Assembly (NCBI RefSeq): GCF_000417875.1
Contig: NW_006920874.1
Location: forward strand, 502,594-566,593
DNA: 64,000 bases
Source of the DNA: Pseudozyma flocculosa PF-1
Taxonomy: Eukaryota; Basidiomycota; Ustilaginomycetes; Ustilaginales; Ustilaginaceae
Direction of reading: 5' to 3'
Shown piece after piece: positions 40,687 through 50,867 of this stretch; the stretch's first letter is position 1; the number at the start of each line of letters is the position of its first letter. The notes beneath the pieces are model-generated. The model had not been told where the DNA came from. It searched no databases and worked only from the letters and a program-made list of their open reading frames with translations. The translations under genes and the position numbers were made by a program.

Positions 40687-43600
40687 ATGCCAAAGTCGAG
40701 GGGCACCACAGCCACCAGCAAAGCGGCAGCGACAGCGGCGGCGGGAACGGCAGCGGCCGAACCGCAGCCCACGCTGGCCGCCGAGCTGGCCGCCGCCGAG
40801 GCCGACAACTCGACCCACCCGGACGACTCCAGCATTCACACCCACACCGACGACGAAAGCGACTTCCAGGATGCAGCGGACGGAACCACGCCGTCCTTGA
40901 GCGAAGCCGACGAGCCCCGGGACGATTCCGAGACCGCTGCAGCGGACAGCACCGCCACAGAGCGGGCATCGGCCCCTGCCGATCCCGCAACAGTCACGGC
41001 GACAGACGAACTCGACGATGCGTCCACGCCCATGCCAACAGCCACAGAGTTTCCGTCCAATATCGCCGATCTTTCATCTGGCAACGGCAGCTCTGAAGCG
41101 TCTGCTCCGGTTCCCTCGACAGACGCAGCTGATGCCGGAGAAGGCCCGTCGACCAACGATACCGTGTCCGAAAGGTCGAAGAGTGTCGGCAAGCCACTCT
41201 CTCCTTCGCTCGACGCAGCTCCATCCAGCTCGCCCAAGCCGACCGTTGCAAAAGGCATCGCCGCACTCAAGGACCGGTTTGAAAGCACCGCGGCCAAAGA
41301 CAGCTCGTCGCCAAAACCGCCCGTCAGGACGACGTCTCGTCCAGACTCGGACCAGCAGTCGTCGGACGGGGCAAAGGATGCGACTTCCCTGCCTCTGAGC
41401 GCCTCGACCATCACCATCACCGACAGCCGCCAGGAGTCCCTGGCAGGAGACGTTGAGCCCATTTCGTCCGCGGACGTTAAGCAAGGCGAGGGCAGTGAAC
41501 TGATCCTGGACGAGGAAAGCGCCAGGCAGACCCTCGGCGAGCAAGTCGAAAAGATTCCGCCATCGCAGGGAGCCACGTCTCTGCTGGAACCGGACGAGAC
41601 CATCTCGAATCCGTTCGCCACCGACAAGGAGAGCCCACGGGCATCGACGGCTGCTGCGGAGGCGGACCCCCAGCGCTTCTCATCAGCGGACTCGGTGATC
41701 CGGAGCCGCAGTCGAGAGCCCTCGACCGCGCGGGATGTCCACGACCCGTCGCCCGACACGCCGAGCATGAACTCGAACCACTTCTCCGTCGTCAGCCTCG
41801 GCAGCACCACGGCATCTGTGGCCAACGGCGCCGTCGCGGCTTCGGACGCATGGGGTGGAACCAATGATGCCAAGCGAGCTACGGTGATGATGAGCACGGG
41901 GGACGCGGCCGGCGGAGGCAGCGGAGGCGGCGGAGGCGAGCGGACCACGGGCAACTACGACTTCCTACTCGCCCGGCTCGAAACCCAGAACGCAAAGCTG
42001 ACGACGGACCCGAAGGCGATGCGCAACAGCATGGACGGCGCGGACAAGCTGCGGGAGAACTTTGAGAAGCTCAGGGAGAAGGACCAGGCGCGGCATTCCC
42101 GAGGCGAGAGCCAGAACCGTGCGCTCAACGGAGTGCCGATCGCCACTGCGCCCGAGGAGGCAGCGGAGCCTGGTGGCCAGCCGGTCGAAGGCCATGAGGC
42201 CGGCCTCCATTGGGAGGGTCCACCGGGCGAGGAGCTGGAGGACGAGGCGATCAACTGGGAGTTCTGGGGAAACGTCATGAGCAGTGAGTCGATCGCGGGC
42301 CGCTCTGAATCTGTACATTGGCGATCGCTAAGCACGAACGCCCATTTGCCATGGATCTCCAGACTATCAGCAAGTTGCCCGGACGCAGCCGCGAGAGCTG
42401 AGCCGGGCGATCCAGGCGGGGATACCGGCCGCGCTCCGCGGCATGATGTGGCAGCTCATGAGCAGCAGCAAGGACGAAGAGATGGAGATCATCTACGCTT
42501 GTGAGTTACGCGGCGAAGATTGCAGGTGCAACTTTTGCCGTCTCTAGCCTTTGGGCCTCTGAACGTCCCGACTGACGATTGCCCCCCCCCCCCCCCCCTT
42601 CCTGCCGCGCGTCCACCCTGGCACGTCTTCAGACTACCTGAAGCAGTCGAGCCCCCATGAGAAGGCGATTCGACGGGATTTGAACCGGACCTTCCCCGAG
42701 CAAGACTACTTCCAGGACGGCAAGGGCATTGGGCAGGAGAACCTCTTCAACGTCGTCAAGGCCTACTCGCTCTACGACCCCGAGGTGGGCTACTGCCAGG
42801 GCATGCAGTTTGTCGTCGGCCCCTTGCTGCTCAATGTAGGTGCTTCGCCTCCGACCGCTTCCGTTGGCGCAAACGTCTTTGCGCTGAACCGGATGCCCGC
42901 CGGGTTCCACTTCCGCTGCACCCGCAATCCCTGCAGATGCCAGACGAGGAGGCCTTCAGCACCTTGGTTAGGCTGATGAAGTCCTACGACCTTCGCGGCC
43001 ACTTTACGCGTAAGTCCCGCCTCACCCTGCGGCCCTGCGGGCTCGGAGCCCGGCGCCTGGAGGACGCGACCTGACGCTTCTTTAATCCGCTTCGTCGAAC
43101 AGCGAACATGCCATCATTGCAGCTGCGGCTATTCCAATTCGACCGCCTGCTGGAAGAGTTCCTTCCGCTGCTGCACATGCACCTCGTCCGGCAAGGCGTC
43201 AAGAGCAGCATGTACGCAAGTCAGTGGTTCATGACGCGTGAGTCGACACTCGAGACCGGATCGTTGTGCTTTCCTGTATCTAGGCAAGCTGACATTGAAG
43301 GGCTTTTTCTCTCGACCGGTTCAATCGTCGATGCAGTCTTGTGAGTATGGGATGCCTTCGGCGATCGATGCTGGTGAATCTCTAGCTGACCTGTACGACC
43401 CTTCCATCTCCTTGGGCCGATCAGCTCGTACCGCTTCCCGCTCGAGCTCGTTTATCGCATTCTGGACTCGGTGTTTGCCGAGGGCGTCGAGGCTCTCTTC
43501 CGCTTCGCGCTGGCGCTTATGAAGCGCAACGAGGAGGAGCTCCTCAAGCTCAACTTCGACAGCGCCGTTTCGTTCCTCAAGCAGTCGCTCTTTGACGTCT

Positions 43601-44282
43601 ACCTCGTGAGTCTTCGCATCGGTCGTGAGCGGGCGTCCCCGCGAAGCTCCGATTGTTGAGCCTCCGAAAGACATCCTTTTGCCACCATCCCACATCGCAG
43701 AAGTCCGACGAGGCGGCACCCGAGATGGCGGCGTCCGGTGACGCCCCGGCCGCCTCCGACGCCCCCTCGGCAGAGCAAGGCGACGCCCCGAAGCGCAAGA
43801 AGGTGTACAACACCAACGAGTTTGTGCGCGATGCGTTTCAGATCAAGATTACGCCGTTCATGCTGGACAGCTACGCGTCCGAGTTTGACGAGCAGGTGCG
43901 CGCGGCCAATGCGCACCGGCGTGAGGTCGAGGCGCTGCGCCTCGTCAACCGCAATCTGGCGGCGCGGGTCAAGGCGCTCGAGGACCAGCTCAACTCGGTC
44001 AACAAGGAGCACGTCGACCTGGTCAAGAGCGTCGTCATGGCCAAGATTGCAAAGGAAGAGATGGCCGAGGAGCTGGTCAAGTACAAGATGATGTGAGTAC
44101 GGCGAGCGGGCGGGCGAATAGTCTTCGTTGCTGTGGGCGTTGCAGCGCAGCCCATGCTGACCTCGAGAGACGTTGCTTGCCGGTAACAAACCAGGTATGC
44201 CGAGGTGGTGACCCAGGCGGATCAGGACAGTAGCCAGCGCGGGTCGATAGGCTTCCAGAACGCCACGCGGTCGTCGAGCTAG
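40687..44282 (+). CDS. GYP5-like TBC-domain Rab GTPase-activating protein, with 4-nt microexon
   Basis: Nine exons: 40687-42283, 42363-42500, 42633-42835, 42937-43009, 43103-43237, 43337-43340 (4 nt), 43425-43605, 43701-44092 and 44195-44282; total 2811 nt, 936 residues. The first ~440 residues are disordered (Ser/Thr/Ala/Asp-rich). NYDFLLARLETQN and INWEFWGNVMSNYQQVARTQP lead into the TBC domain: GIPAALRGMMWQLMSSS, the arginine-finger motif IRRDLNRTFPE, the Gln-finger motif YDPEVGYCQGMQF, LLEEFLPLLHMHLVRQGVKSS (cut here), QWFMTLFSYRFPLELVYRI and EGVEALFRFALALMKRNEEELL. A long C-terminal coiled coil follows. Both catalytic fingers are present, so it should be active. GYP5-class proteins act on Ypt1/Sec4-type Rabs in secretion. 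Intron 2 holds a 17-C run at 42582-42598. Confidence 0.92.
43337..43340 (+). other. 4-nt microexon (TCTT) of the TBC gene
   Basis: Exon 5 ends ATG ACG C before GTGAGT at 43238. The segment TCTT lies between GATGCAG (ends 43336) and GTGAGT (43341). Exon 7 begins C TCG TAC CGC TTC after GATCAG. Only this arrangement restores frame and yields M-T-L-F-S-Y-R-F-P, the conserved TBC sequence. Confidence 0.8.
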
Positions 44283-44656
44283 CCGGGTGGAGGGGAGCTA
44301 GGATAGCAAAGTGTACGGCGGACTCTTGCCTGAAAAGCACAGCAGCAGCATAGACAGCGCTCCCGCGGCTACATAGTCATGCCCGCGCCATTACCGGTCG
44401 GTGCCGGACCGTCTGTCGCACGACTCCGCAGCCGCAGCCGCAGCCGCAGCCGCAGCCGCAGCATAAGGCTGATGCCGCCGGGATCCTCCACCTCGAGGGG
44501 GGACATGGCCCGTGCGTGCGCCCTTCCTGCTCCGTCGACTTTTCCATGGCCGAGGGACGCCCGGCTACCAAAAGCGCACCATGTCGAGTCATCCCTCCCG
44601 TCTCTCCGCACCATCACCACCACCCTCATCCACCTCCTTTAGTATCGTCCGCGGCC
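44283..44656. promoter_or_regulatory. Intergenic with (CCGCAG)n hexanucleotide repeat
   Basis: 374 bp between the TBC gene and the methyltransferase gene on the same strand. A perfect (CCGCAG)~6 array spans about 44426-44463. In-frame ATGs at 44546 and 44657 compete as start of the next gene. Confidence 0.5.
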
Positions 44657-45621
44657 ATGCCATCGCAGACGACCACACTCGCATCAACATGCTGCTCGCG
44701 GCCCGCGCGGCCGCCGACGCTCTTGGAGCGGGCGCTGAGCCCAATTGACCCGCTCATCATCCTCATCGTGCTCACCATCGTCGGTCTGCCCGGTGCGATC
44801 CGCGCCCAGTTCTCGCGGCTGAGCCCCGTATCCTGGCTCAACCCGTTCCGGTGGCACGAGCTGATCCTAGCCAACGGGTTCGGCTACATCCTGGCGCAGT
44901 CCAACAAGAACTGGGAACCCGTCAAGCGGCCGCTGCTCGCCTCGGCGCGCGGGCGCGTGCTCGAGGTGGGTGCGGGGTCGGGCGAAAACGTCGTCTACTA
45001 CGACCTGGACCGCGTCGAGAGCCTCGTCGTCCTCGAACCCTTTGCACCGCTCCGCACCAAGCTCGAAGCGGCTCTGGACCGAACAGGTCTGCTGAGCCGC
45101 AGCACCGTCGTCCCGCTCGGACTCGACGAGGAGCGCGGCACCCTCTCCCGCCACGGCCTGGCGCCCGCGTCGTTCGACACCATCGTCCTCGTCCAGGTCC
45201 TCTGCTCGATCCCCAACCCCAAGTCCCACCTCGACTACCTCCAGTCCCTCCTCCGACCCGGCGGCGAGATCCTCGTATTCGAGCACGTCGCCAGTAAGCA
45301 CCAGCCTGCGCGCCTCATCCAGCAGCTCTGGACCGTACCCTGGAAGAGGCTTGTCGGCGGCTGCGAGATGGACCGGGACAGCGCCGACTGGCTGCGGGAC
45401 GTCGGCGGGTGGTCCCACGTCGAGATCCTCCGGCCCAAGGACGAGGTGAGTCCCCCTGGAGAGCCCGCTGGCGTGCAGAGTGGCGCGGGAGGGAAAGAGA
45501 GAGTCTGAGGCTCCGGCTAACCACCCGTATCCCCCACCGCGAATCCCCTCGATACTGGGCTGGCACATAGCACCGCGCCGATCTCATGCCCCATGCCGTC
45601 GCTCGGTTTGTCAAGGCCTGA
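44657..45621 (+). CDS. METTL7-like SAM-dependent methyltransferase with N-terminal membrane segment
   Basis: Two exons, 44657-45445 and 45571-45621 (phase 0, acceptor GCACATAG), 279 residues from the ATG at 44657; an upstream in-frame ATG at 44546 is possible. A hydrophobic segment near the N-terminus (PLIILIVLTIVGLPGAI) precedes LILANGFGYILAQSNKNWEPVK. The SAM-binding motif I is RVLEVGAGSGENVVYYDLD. VVLEPFAPLRTKLEAAL, FDTIVLVQVLCSIPNPKSHL and LRPGGEILVFEHVAS follow, as in METTL7/UbiE-like Rossmann methyltransferases. The last exon encodes HRADLMPHAVARFVKA. Such proteins usually sit on ER or lipid-droplet membranes; the substrate here is unknown. Confidence 0.85.
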
Positions 45622-46004
45622 CGCCTATATCGCCTACCCTAGATGAACGCTAGAACGAGATGGACCCGGCGGATCCGGCCCCCCAGCGGGCGACGATGCA
45701 ACGCCCGAGGAAACCCTTCTCGCTGGCCCCTGCAAGACGCCTGCCTCGACAGGCGGACAGGATCACGTCCCGGGACGGCCTCGCATTCCCTCGCATCAAA
45801 ACGGGAGACAGTGGCGATCCGATGGCATACCGGGCTGGCGGGCAAACGAAGAAGAGCACGAGGCGATACTACACTGTTGGTACACAAAGCGGGGAAGAAG
45901 ACGGCTCATGGGCGAGGGGGCCAGTGGCAAGCGGCAAGGGGGCGGCTCGATGGGGTCCTTCGATCGCTCCCGGTACCGCCACCGCCACCGCCGCCGCTGC
46001 CCGC
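45622..46004. other. Convergent 3' region
   Basis: 383 bp between opposing stop codons of the methyltransferase and the Zn2Cys6 gene. A short (CACCGC)-like stretch is near 45978-45993. Nothing else seen. Confidence 0.45.
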
Positions 46005-49000
46005 CTATTGCCTGTTGTTGAGCATCTGGCTGAAGTTTTCGAGAGCATACCAGACGCCGGCGATGGTGTTGTTGTGCTCCTGCGTGTCGAGCTGCTGCGC
46101 CTCGGACGTGGGCGCGGCCGAGTCGCCGGGCTGCTGCGGCTGCTGCTCGGCCTGCTGCTTGTCGTAGCCCTCGGCATTGGGCACGTTGATGGCCGCGGTG
46201 CCTCCCGCGGACTCGGCGGCGCTGGCCACGGCATCGAGCGTCATGCCGGCGTCGGTGCGGTCGCTCGACTCGGCGTCGCCGCCGCCGCCGCCGCCGCCGG
46301 CCGTGGATCGGGTGGCGCTCTGCTGCTGCGTCTGCTCGTAGAACTTGGACAGCAGGTTGGCGCCCAGCAGCCGCTCGTCGTGGCCGTTGCCCGCCGAGTG
46401 GGCCAGCTCCTGCGTCTGCAGGCTCTTGGCGGGCGCCTGGTGGTTGTAGTGCTGCGAAAACGACATCGGTCGATCGGGCAGGTGCGAGACCTCGGTGCCC
46501 CGGGTTGCATCGTCGTTTCGACTCGCAAAGAGCTCGTAGAGGCTCTGGTACTGCTCCGCTGCCGTCTGTTCGGCCGCGACGGCCGACTGGGACTGGGTCG
46601 CCGAGGAAGAAGGCTCGTCCATCGGAGGGTGGGACTCGGTCGTCGCGGGGTGCGCGGCGCCCTCGTCGACCGGCTGGTGCTGTTGATGCTGCTGCTGATC
46701 CCAGTGGTCGCTGGACGCCGTGGCTTCCGATTGCGGTACGCCCTGCGAGTCCGCCTGGCCTGGCACCTGCGACGATTGAGACGAGCCGGCCGCCGGCAGT
46801 GCAAAGTCGAACGGCAGACCCGACGCCGAGCCGGCCATTGACCAGTAGTCGGCCTGGGGTCCGAGGTTCGACATGTCCGGAGGCAGGCCGACAAACGGCA
46901 GCAGATAGGCAGGGAACGTCTCTGGGAAGCCATCACCCTCGTGCGATGCCTTATCGTCGGAGCCACCAGCTGCGGTCGCGCCTCCGGCACCCTCTGGCTG
47001 ATTGCCATCGCCCGAGGCGTTGTCGGTCCCGTTGGGGCCAGCGGCATCATCGCCCTGCAGCGAAGGATCGAGGGCGCCAACGACGCCGCTCGTGTCGCCG
47101 CCCTGCACAATCTCGGATGTGTCCTGGGCTGCGTCGGTGATGGAGGCTGCGAGGCGGGCCAGGTCGCCGCCGCTGCCCTGGAGCATCTGCTTGAGCGTGT
47201 TGCAGTAGCGACCCGCTTGCTCGGCAATGTTGCCGAGCCGCGCCATGTCGGCGAGGAGCTGCAGGTTGACCATGGCGGCGCGGAGCGAGGGTCGATGCTT
47301 CTGGCTGGACGGATCCAGCTTGCAGTGGATGGCCAGCACCAGCCCGGCGTTGAAGCTAAAGTAGGCGCAGTTGTTGAACATCGAGAACGGCGGCTCGACG
47401 GCCAGGACATCGCTGACGGTGGCGATGATGGCCTCGGCCGAGCTGAGGCACACCTCGAGGCTCTTCTGCACCGAGCCCGGCGGCTTCCACGCGCCCTGCT
47501 CGTCGATGTAGGGCCTGTGGATCGTGATCATGCTCTGGTGGTACATGAACTCGAGGTTGTAGCCCTGCAGGTACGACTCGTACTCCTCGTAGCCGTGAGG
47601 GTCGTAGTTGCCCTTGACGGGCTGCGGAGCGCCAATCTTGGCGAGGCACTCGTCCGAGGGGCGGACGGCACCCTGCTCGCGCTTGGCAAAGTGGTCTTTG
47701 AAGTGCTGCGGCAGCAGCTCCTTCCAGCGCGTGTAGTCGTCGATCAGGTTGGGGTCGGGCGGCGACGAGATGCCGAAGCGGAAGAGCTGCTGGCTCTGGC
47801 GGAGGAAGATGTGGTAGATGCGGAAGCGAGCCCAGTGGTAGTCGAAGTTGTTGCGCGTCGGGGTGCACGGGATCAAGGCCTTGTGGCCGGCCGGCAGGAT
47901 GACGCGGCTCGGGTCGGGGTCGGCCAGGCCTGCCCGCTCGTAGAGGGCGTAGAGGGCATCGTAGTCGTCCGGGTAGCCGGTGTCGAAGCCTTCGTGCGAC
48001 AGGCACGGCGGCTGTCCGAGGCGGTGGGCATGGGCCACCTCGAAAAAGACAATGTTCCACCATAGGTTCCTACGCGCCTGCGCCTCCTCGATGCGCATGC
48101 CGGACCAGTGCTTGGGGTCGCGATGGAGGCCGGCAGCGTAGGCAAGGCGGGTGGTGATGGCGAAGCAGGTGCCGGCAAACTGGAGGTTGAGCTCGTTCAT
48201 GTGCCAGATGCCGCGCAGCAGCGAGGCCTTGATCAGGTCGATGGGAGCCTGGAAGGCGCTGCTCCAGGCCGAGGGGCACGCGATCTGGAGCGCGTCGAGG
48301 CAGCGCCCGGCCGAGACGAGCAGCGTCCGCTCGTCGGAGCACTCGAAGCCGGGCACGGGCTTCTCGTTGGACAGGGGCTTGCCGTCGAAGGACATCGACG
48401 TGCGGTGGGTCTGGAGGGCCAGGGCGAGCACGACGAGCAGCAGCGGCACCAGCGGCGGGTCGGCCGGCATCGTGGTGGGCTTCGAGTGCCACCAGCGCAG
48501 GAAGCTCTGGAATCGCGCCATGTTGATGTCGGTGATGACGACGTTGACAAAGGGCTCGACCTGGGTCTTGTAGGTGTATAGCAAGCTCGAGACCTGCTCG
48601 GCCGACGGCAGCTCGATGAGGCTCTCAAAGAGGACGTCGGCGATGGCGGCGGCTCGGGCGGCATTGACGCGGGCGTTGAAGTCGCGCTCTCGGTCCTTGC
48701 CGGCGACGGCGAGCTTGTCGACCATCTGCCTGCGCGCCTGCAGGAACTGGGCGTGCCTCCTGTCCTTGAGCAGCGGCAGGCCAGAGCCGCTCGGGCTCAG
48801 TCCGGCGATGACGGTATCCTCAGAGACGTGCTTGCGCTTGAGGGGCAGAGGCGAGTCGACGGCAATGTGCTGCGAGGCGGCGCGTTCCTCGGAAGTGGGC
48901 CGACGCTGCTCCTCGTCGATAAAGTGGCAGGGGTCGTCGCCCGGATTCTCTCGGCAGTTGCCGCAGACGGGCTTGACGCGGTCGCACTTTTGCTTCTTCT

Positions 49001-49940
49001 CTCGGCACTGGAGGCAGCTGGTGATCTTGCGGAAGCGCGTGATCTTGGTGGCCGACTTGGAGCGCGGCTTGGGCTTGGCCCTCTCCTTTTTGGGCCGAGG
49101 CGTGCTGGTCGAGGCATCGGCCGAGGTCGAGGCGCCGGCATCGTCGGTGGCCTCCCTCGAAGGCGTGCCGTCGGCTTCGCTGGCGATGCGGACGCGCGGT
49201 TCCTGGTCGCCGTGCTGCGGCTGCGCGGTCCCATCGGCGGATTGCTGCTGTTGCGGCTGCGGCTGCGGCTGCGACTGCGGCTGCGACTGCTCCAGCGAGT
49301 GACCGTCGAGCTGCTGCTGCTCCTGCTGCTGTTCCTGCTGCTGGGTTTGCGGCTGCGGGTCCGGCTGCTGCTGGCTGCCATCGGTGTCCGCCTGTCCCTC
49401 AATTTTGGTCGTCGGGGCAGCATGGTCAGAGGCCACCGGTGGCGTGCCCGGGACGTCGGCGTTGGCTTGCGGCTCCTCCGACGCTGGGATGGCCACGGCC
49501 TGTTCGATGTTTCCACGATCCTCTCCGCCGTTGACTTCGGTCTGCACCTGCGTAGCTCCGGGCTCGTCGATGTCCATCGCATTCGATTGGTCGTGGATGT
49601 GCGCGCCGTCGACATCGTGCTGCGCGCCGTGGTCGGCGGCGGCGGCGAACGCGCCGTTGGCCGCAGCCGCTGCGATGACGGCGCTGACGTCCTCGAGGCG
49701 GGGCTGCGGCATATCCGGCGCGTTGGCGTCGGGCTGCTGGTGGTGGTGGTGCGCCGAAGCGGCCGCGGTGGCCGCCGCGAGCCTCTCGAGCGCGGCGGCG
49801 CCCGTCATGGCGTCGGAAGTGCCGTCGGCATCGCCGATGTGCATGTCCTGCTCGTCGTGCGGCGTTGCGGCCTGCCCGTCGTGCTGCGGCTGCGGATGCA
49901 GAGGCTGCTGGTCATGCTGATATTGCTGATCGTCGGCCAT
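46005..49940 (-). CDS. Zn2Cys6 fungal transcription factor with MHR domain and Q-rich regions
   Basis: One uninterrupted frame, 1311 residues from the ATG at 49940 (MADDQQYQHDQQ); an in-frame ATG at 50183 would add 81 residues. The first ~300 residues are Gln/Pro/His-rich. The zinc cluster starts near residue 309: C-LQ-C-REKKQK-C-DRVKPV-C-GN-C-RENPGDDP-C, i.e. CX2CX6CX6CX2CX8C, preceded by the basic stretch KPRSKSATKITRFRK. The middle part fits the fungal transcription factor (MHR) domain: AGTCFAITTRLAYAAGLHRD, ARRNLWWNIVFFEVAHAHRLGQPP, HEGFDTGYPDDYDALY. The C-terminal third is again Q/S/A-rich. It should bind DNA in the nucleus; the regulated pathway cannot be told. The cluster is placed unusually far from the N-terminus. 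Confidence 0.88.
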   Translation of the reverse strand: MADDQQYQHDQQPLHPQPQHDGQAATPHDEQDMHIGDADGTSDAMTGAAALERLAAATAAASAHHHHQQPDANAPDMPQPRLEDVSAVIAAAAANGAFAAAADHGAQHDVDGAHIHDQSNAMDIDEPGATQVQTEVNGGEDRGNIEQAVAIPASEEPQANADVPGTPPVASDHAAPTTKIEGQADTDGSQQQPDPQPQTQQQEQQQEQQQLDGHSLEQSQPQSQPQPQPQQQQSADGTAQPQHGDQEPRVRIASEADGTPSREATDDAGASTSADASTSTPRPKKERAKPKPRSKSATKITRFRKITSCLQCREKKQKCDRVKPVCGNCRENPGDDPCHFIDEEQRRPTSEERAASQHIAVDSPLPLKRKHVSEDTVIAGLSPSGSGLPLLKDRRHAQFLQARRQMVDKLAVAGKDRERDFNARVNAARAAAIADVLFESLIELPSAEQVSSLLYTYKTQVEPFVNVVITDINMARFQSFLRWWHSKPTTMPADPPLVPLLLVVLALALQTHRTSMSFDGKPLSNEKPVPGFECSDERTLLVSAGRCLDALQIACPSAWSSAFQAPIDLIKASLLRGIWHMNELNLQFAGTCFAITTRLAYAAGLHRDPKHWSGMRIEEAQARRNLWWNIVFFEVAHAHRLGQPPCLSHEGFDTGYPDDYDALYALYERAGLADPDPSRVILPAGHKALIPCTPTRNNFDYHWARFRIYHIFLRQSQQLFRFGISSPPDPNLIDDYTRWKELLPQHFKDHFAKREQGAVRPSDECLAKIGAPQPVKGNYDPHGYEEYESYLQGYNLEFMYHQSMITIHRPYIDEQGAWKPPGSVQKSLEVCLSSAEAIIATVSDVLAVEPPFSMFNNCAYFSFNAGLVLAIHCKLDPSSQKHRPSLRAAMVNLQLLADMARLGNIAEQAGRYCNTLKQMLQGSGGDLARLAASITDAAQDTSEIVQGGDTSGVVGALDPSLQGDDAAGPNGTDNASGDGNQPEGAGGATAAGGSDDKASHEGDGFPETFPAYLLPFVGLPPDMSNLGPQADYWSMAGSASGLPFDFALPAAGSSQSSQVPGQADSQGVPQSEATASSDHWDQQQHQQHQPVDEGAAHPATTESHPPMDEPSSSATQSQSAVAAEQTAAEQYQSLYELFASRNDDATRGTEVSHLPDRPMSFSQHYNHQAPAKSLQTQELAHSAGNGHDERLLGANLLSKFYEQTQQQSATRSTAGGGGGGGDAESSDRTDAGMTLDAVASAAESAGGTAAINVPNAEGYDKQQAEQQPQQPGDSAAPTSEAQQLDTQEHNNTIAGVWYALENFSQMLNNRQ

Positions 49941-50867
49941 CGGAGGCGAGGAGGTGTGCGGCGATGCGGCGGGGGTAGCGCCGGTCGCGGTGTCGAAGCT
50001 GGTTGGCGTCTGTCGCGTCGTGTTGGGCGCCAAAATATCGACGAGCTTCTCTCGGTCGACAAGGCGAGCCGGGGCGACCCGAGGTCTTGTTTCGGCCGCG
50101 GGCGGGAGCAGCGGCGACGACGACGACGAGCGGCGTGTGGCGTGTCGCCAGGCAATACGATGCCGATGGGATGGCAGCGGCAACGATGTGCTCGGAGGAG
50201 GGTCGCAGTTACAGTCGAGGCTAGTTGGCGGAGGAGCTTGCTTCGGACGAGACGCGGGCGAGAAAGACGCGGATGGTGAGCAGCGGTGGTGGACGTCGCG
50301 AGGGGAGGCGGATGGATTTGTCGCGCGGAAGGTGGGTTGGCTGGCCAGCAGCGGGGCTCCCGTCTGCCCACCAGGCCAGGCCAGGGCCGGGCCGAAACAG
50401 GTCAGGCCTGGCCAGGTTAGACTTCGGATCCGGCTCCGAGGCCAGTTCAGGAACTGGGCCGCCGGGCTGCCTCCTCCACCTCGGCCAAGTCCGTACGTGG
50501 CCAGGCCAGGCCCACGTTGGCCTGCGGGGCGGCGGGGCGGCGAGGCAGGCGGCGTCTACGCCGACGAAGCCAAGCAGCCAGCTGCAGAGCAAGAGCAGGT
50601 AGAGGACGAGGACGAGGTAGAGGACGAGGACGAGGTAGAGGACGAGGACGAGGTCGAGCTTGTCCCCCGCTTGTCCCCCCGCTCCTCGATCGCTTCGGCC
50701 GTTCTTCTGTCCTTCCCCGCACTCGCCAGCCCTTCCCCGCCTTTGGTGTCTTCTTCGTGCCAGCCTCGCCCCCTTCTCTCCCTTCCTTACCACCACGTCC
50801 ATCGCCCCGTCTCCTTCTCCCTTTCTCTCCTTCCACTCCTCCTCCGAGTCGACGCAAACAGACAGCC
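49941..50867. promoter_or_regulatory. Divergent region Zn2Cys6 gene / uridine phosphorylase gene
   Basis: 927 bp. GGCCAGGCC words cluster at about 50371-50420 and 50498-50525; a GA-rich 18-bp tandem repeat (50597-50656) and long pyrimidine tracts (50750-50845) precede the ATG at 50868. Confidence 0.5.
50597..50656. repeat. 18-bp GA-rich tandem repeat, ~3 copies
   Basis: The unit GTAGAGGACGAGGACGAG repeats about 3.3 times, 212-271 bp upstream of the uridine phosphorylase ATG. The last copy has C for A at the third base. Confidence 0.85.

Noticed and set aside
43284..43340. 57-nt exon (acceptor TATCTAG, donor GTGAGT) instead of the 4-nt microexon in the TBC gene
   Set aside because: Leaves the next exon in the wrong frame and inserts sequence that breaks the conserved TBC core.
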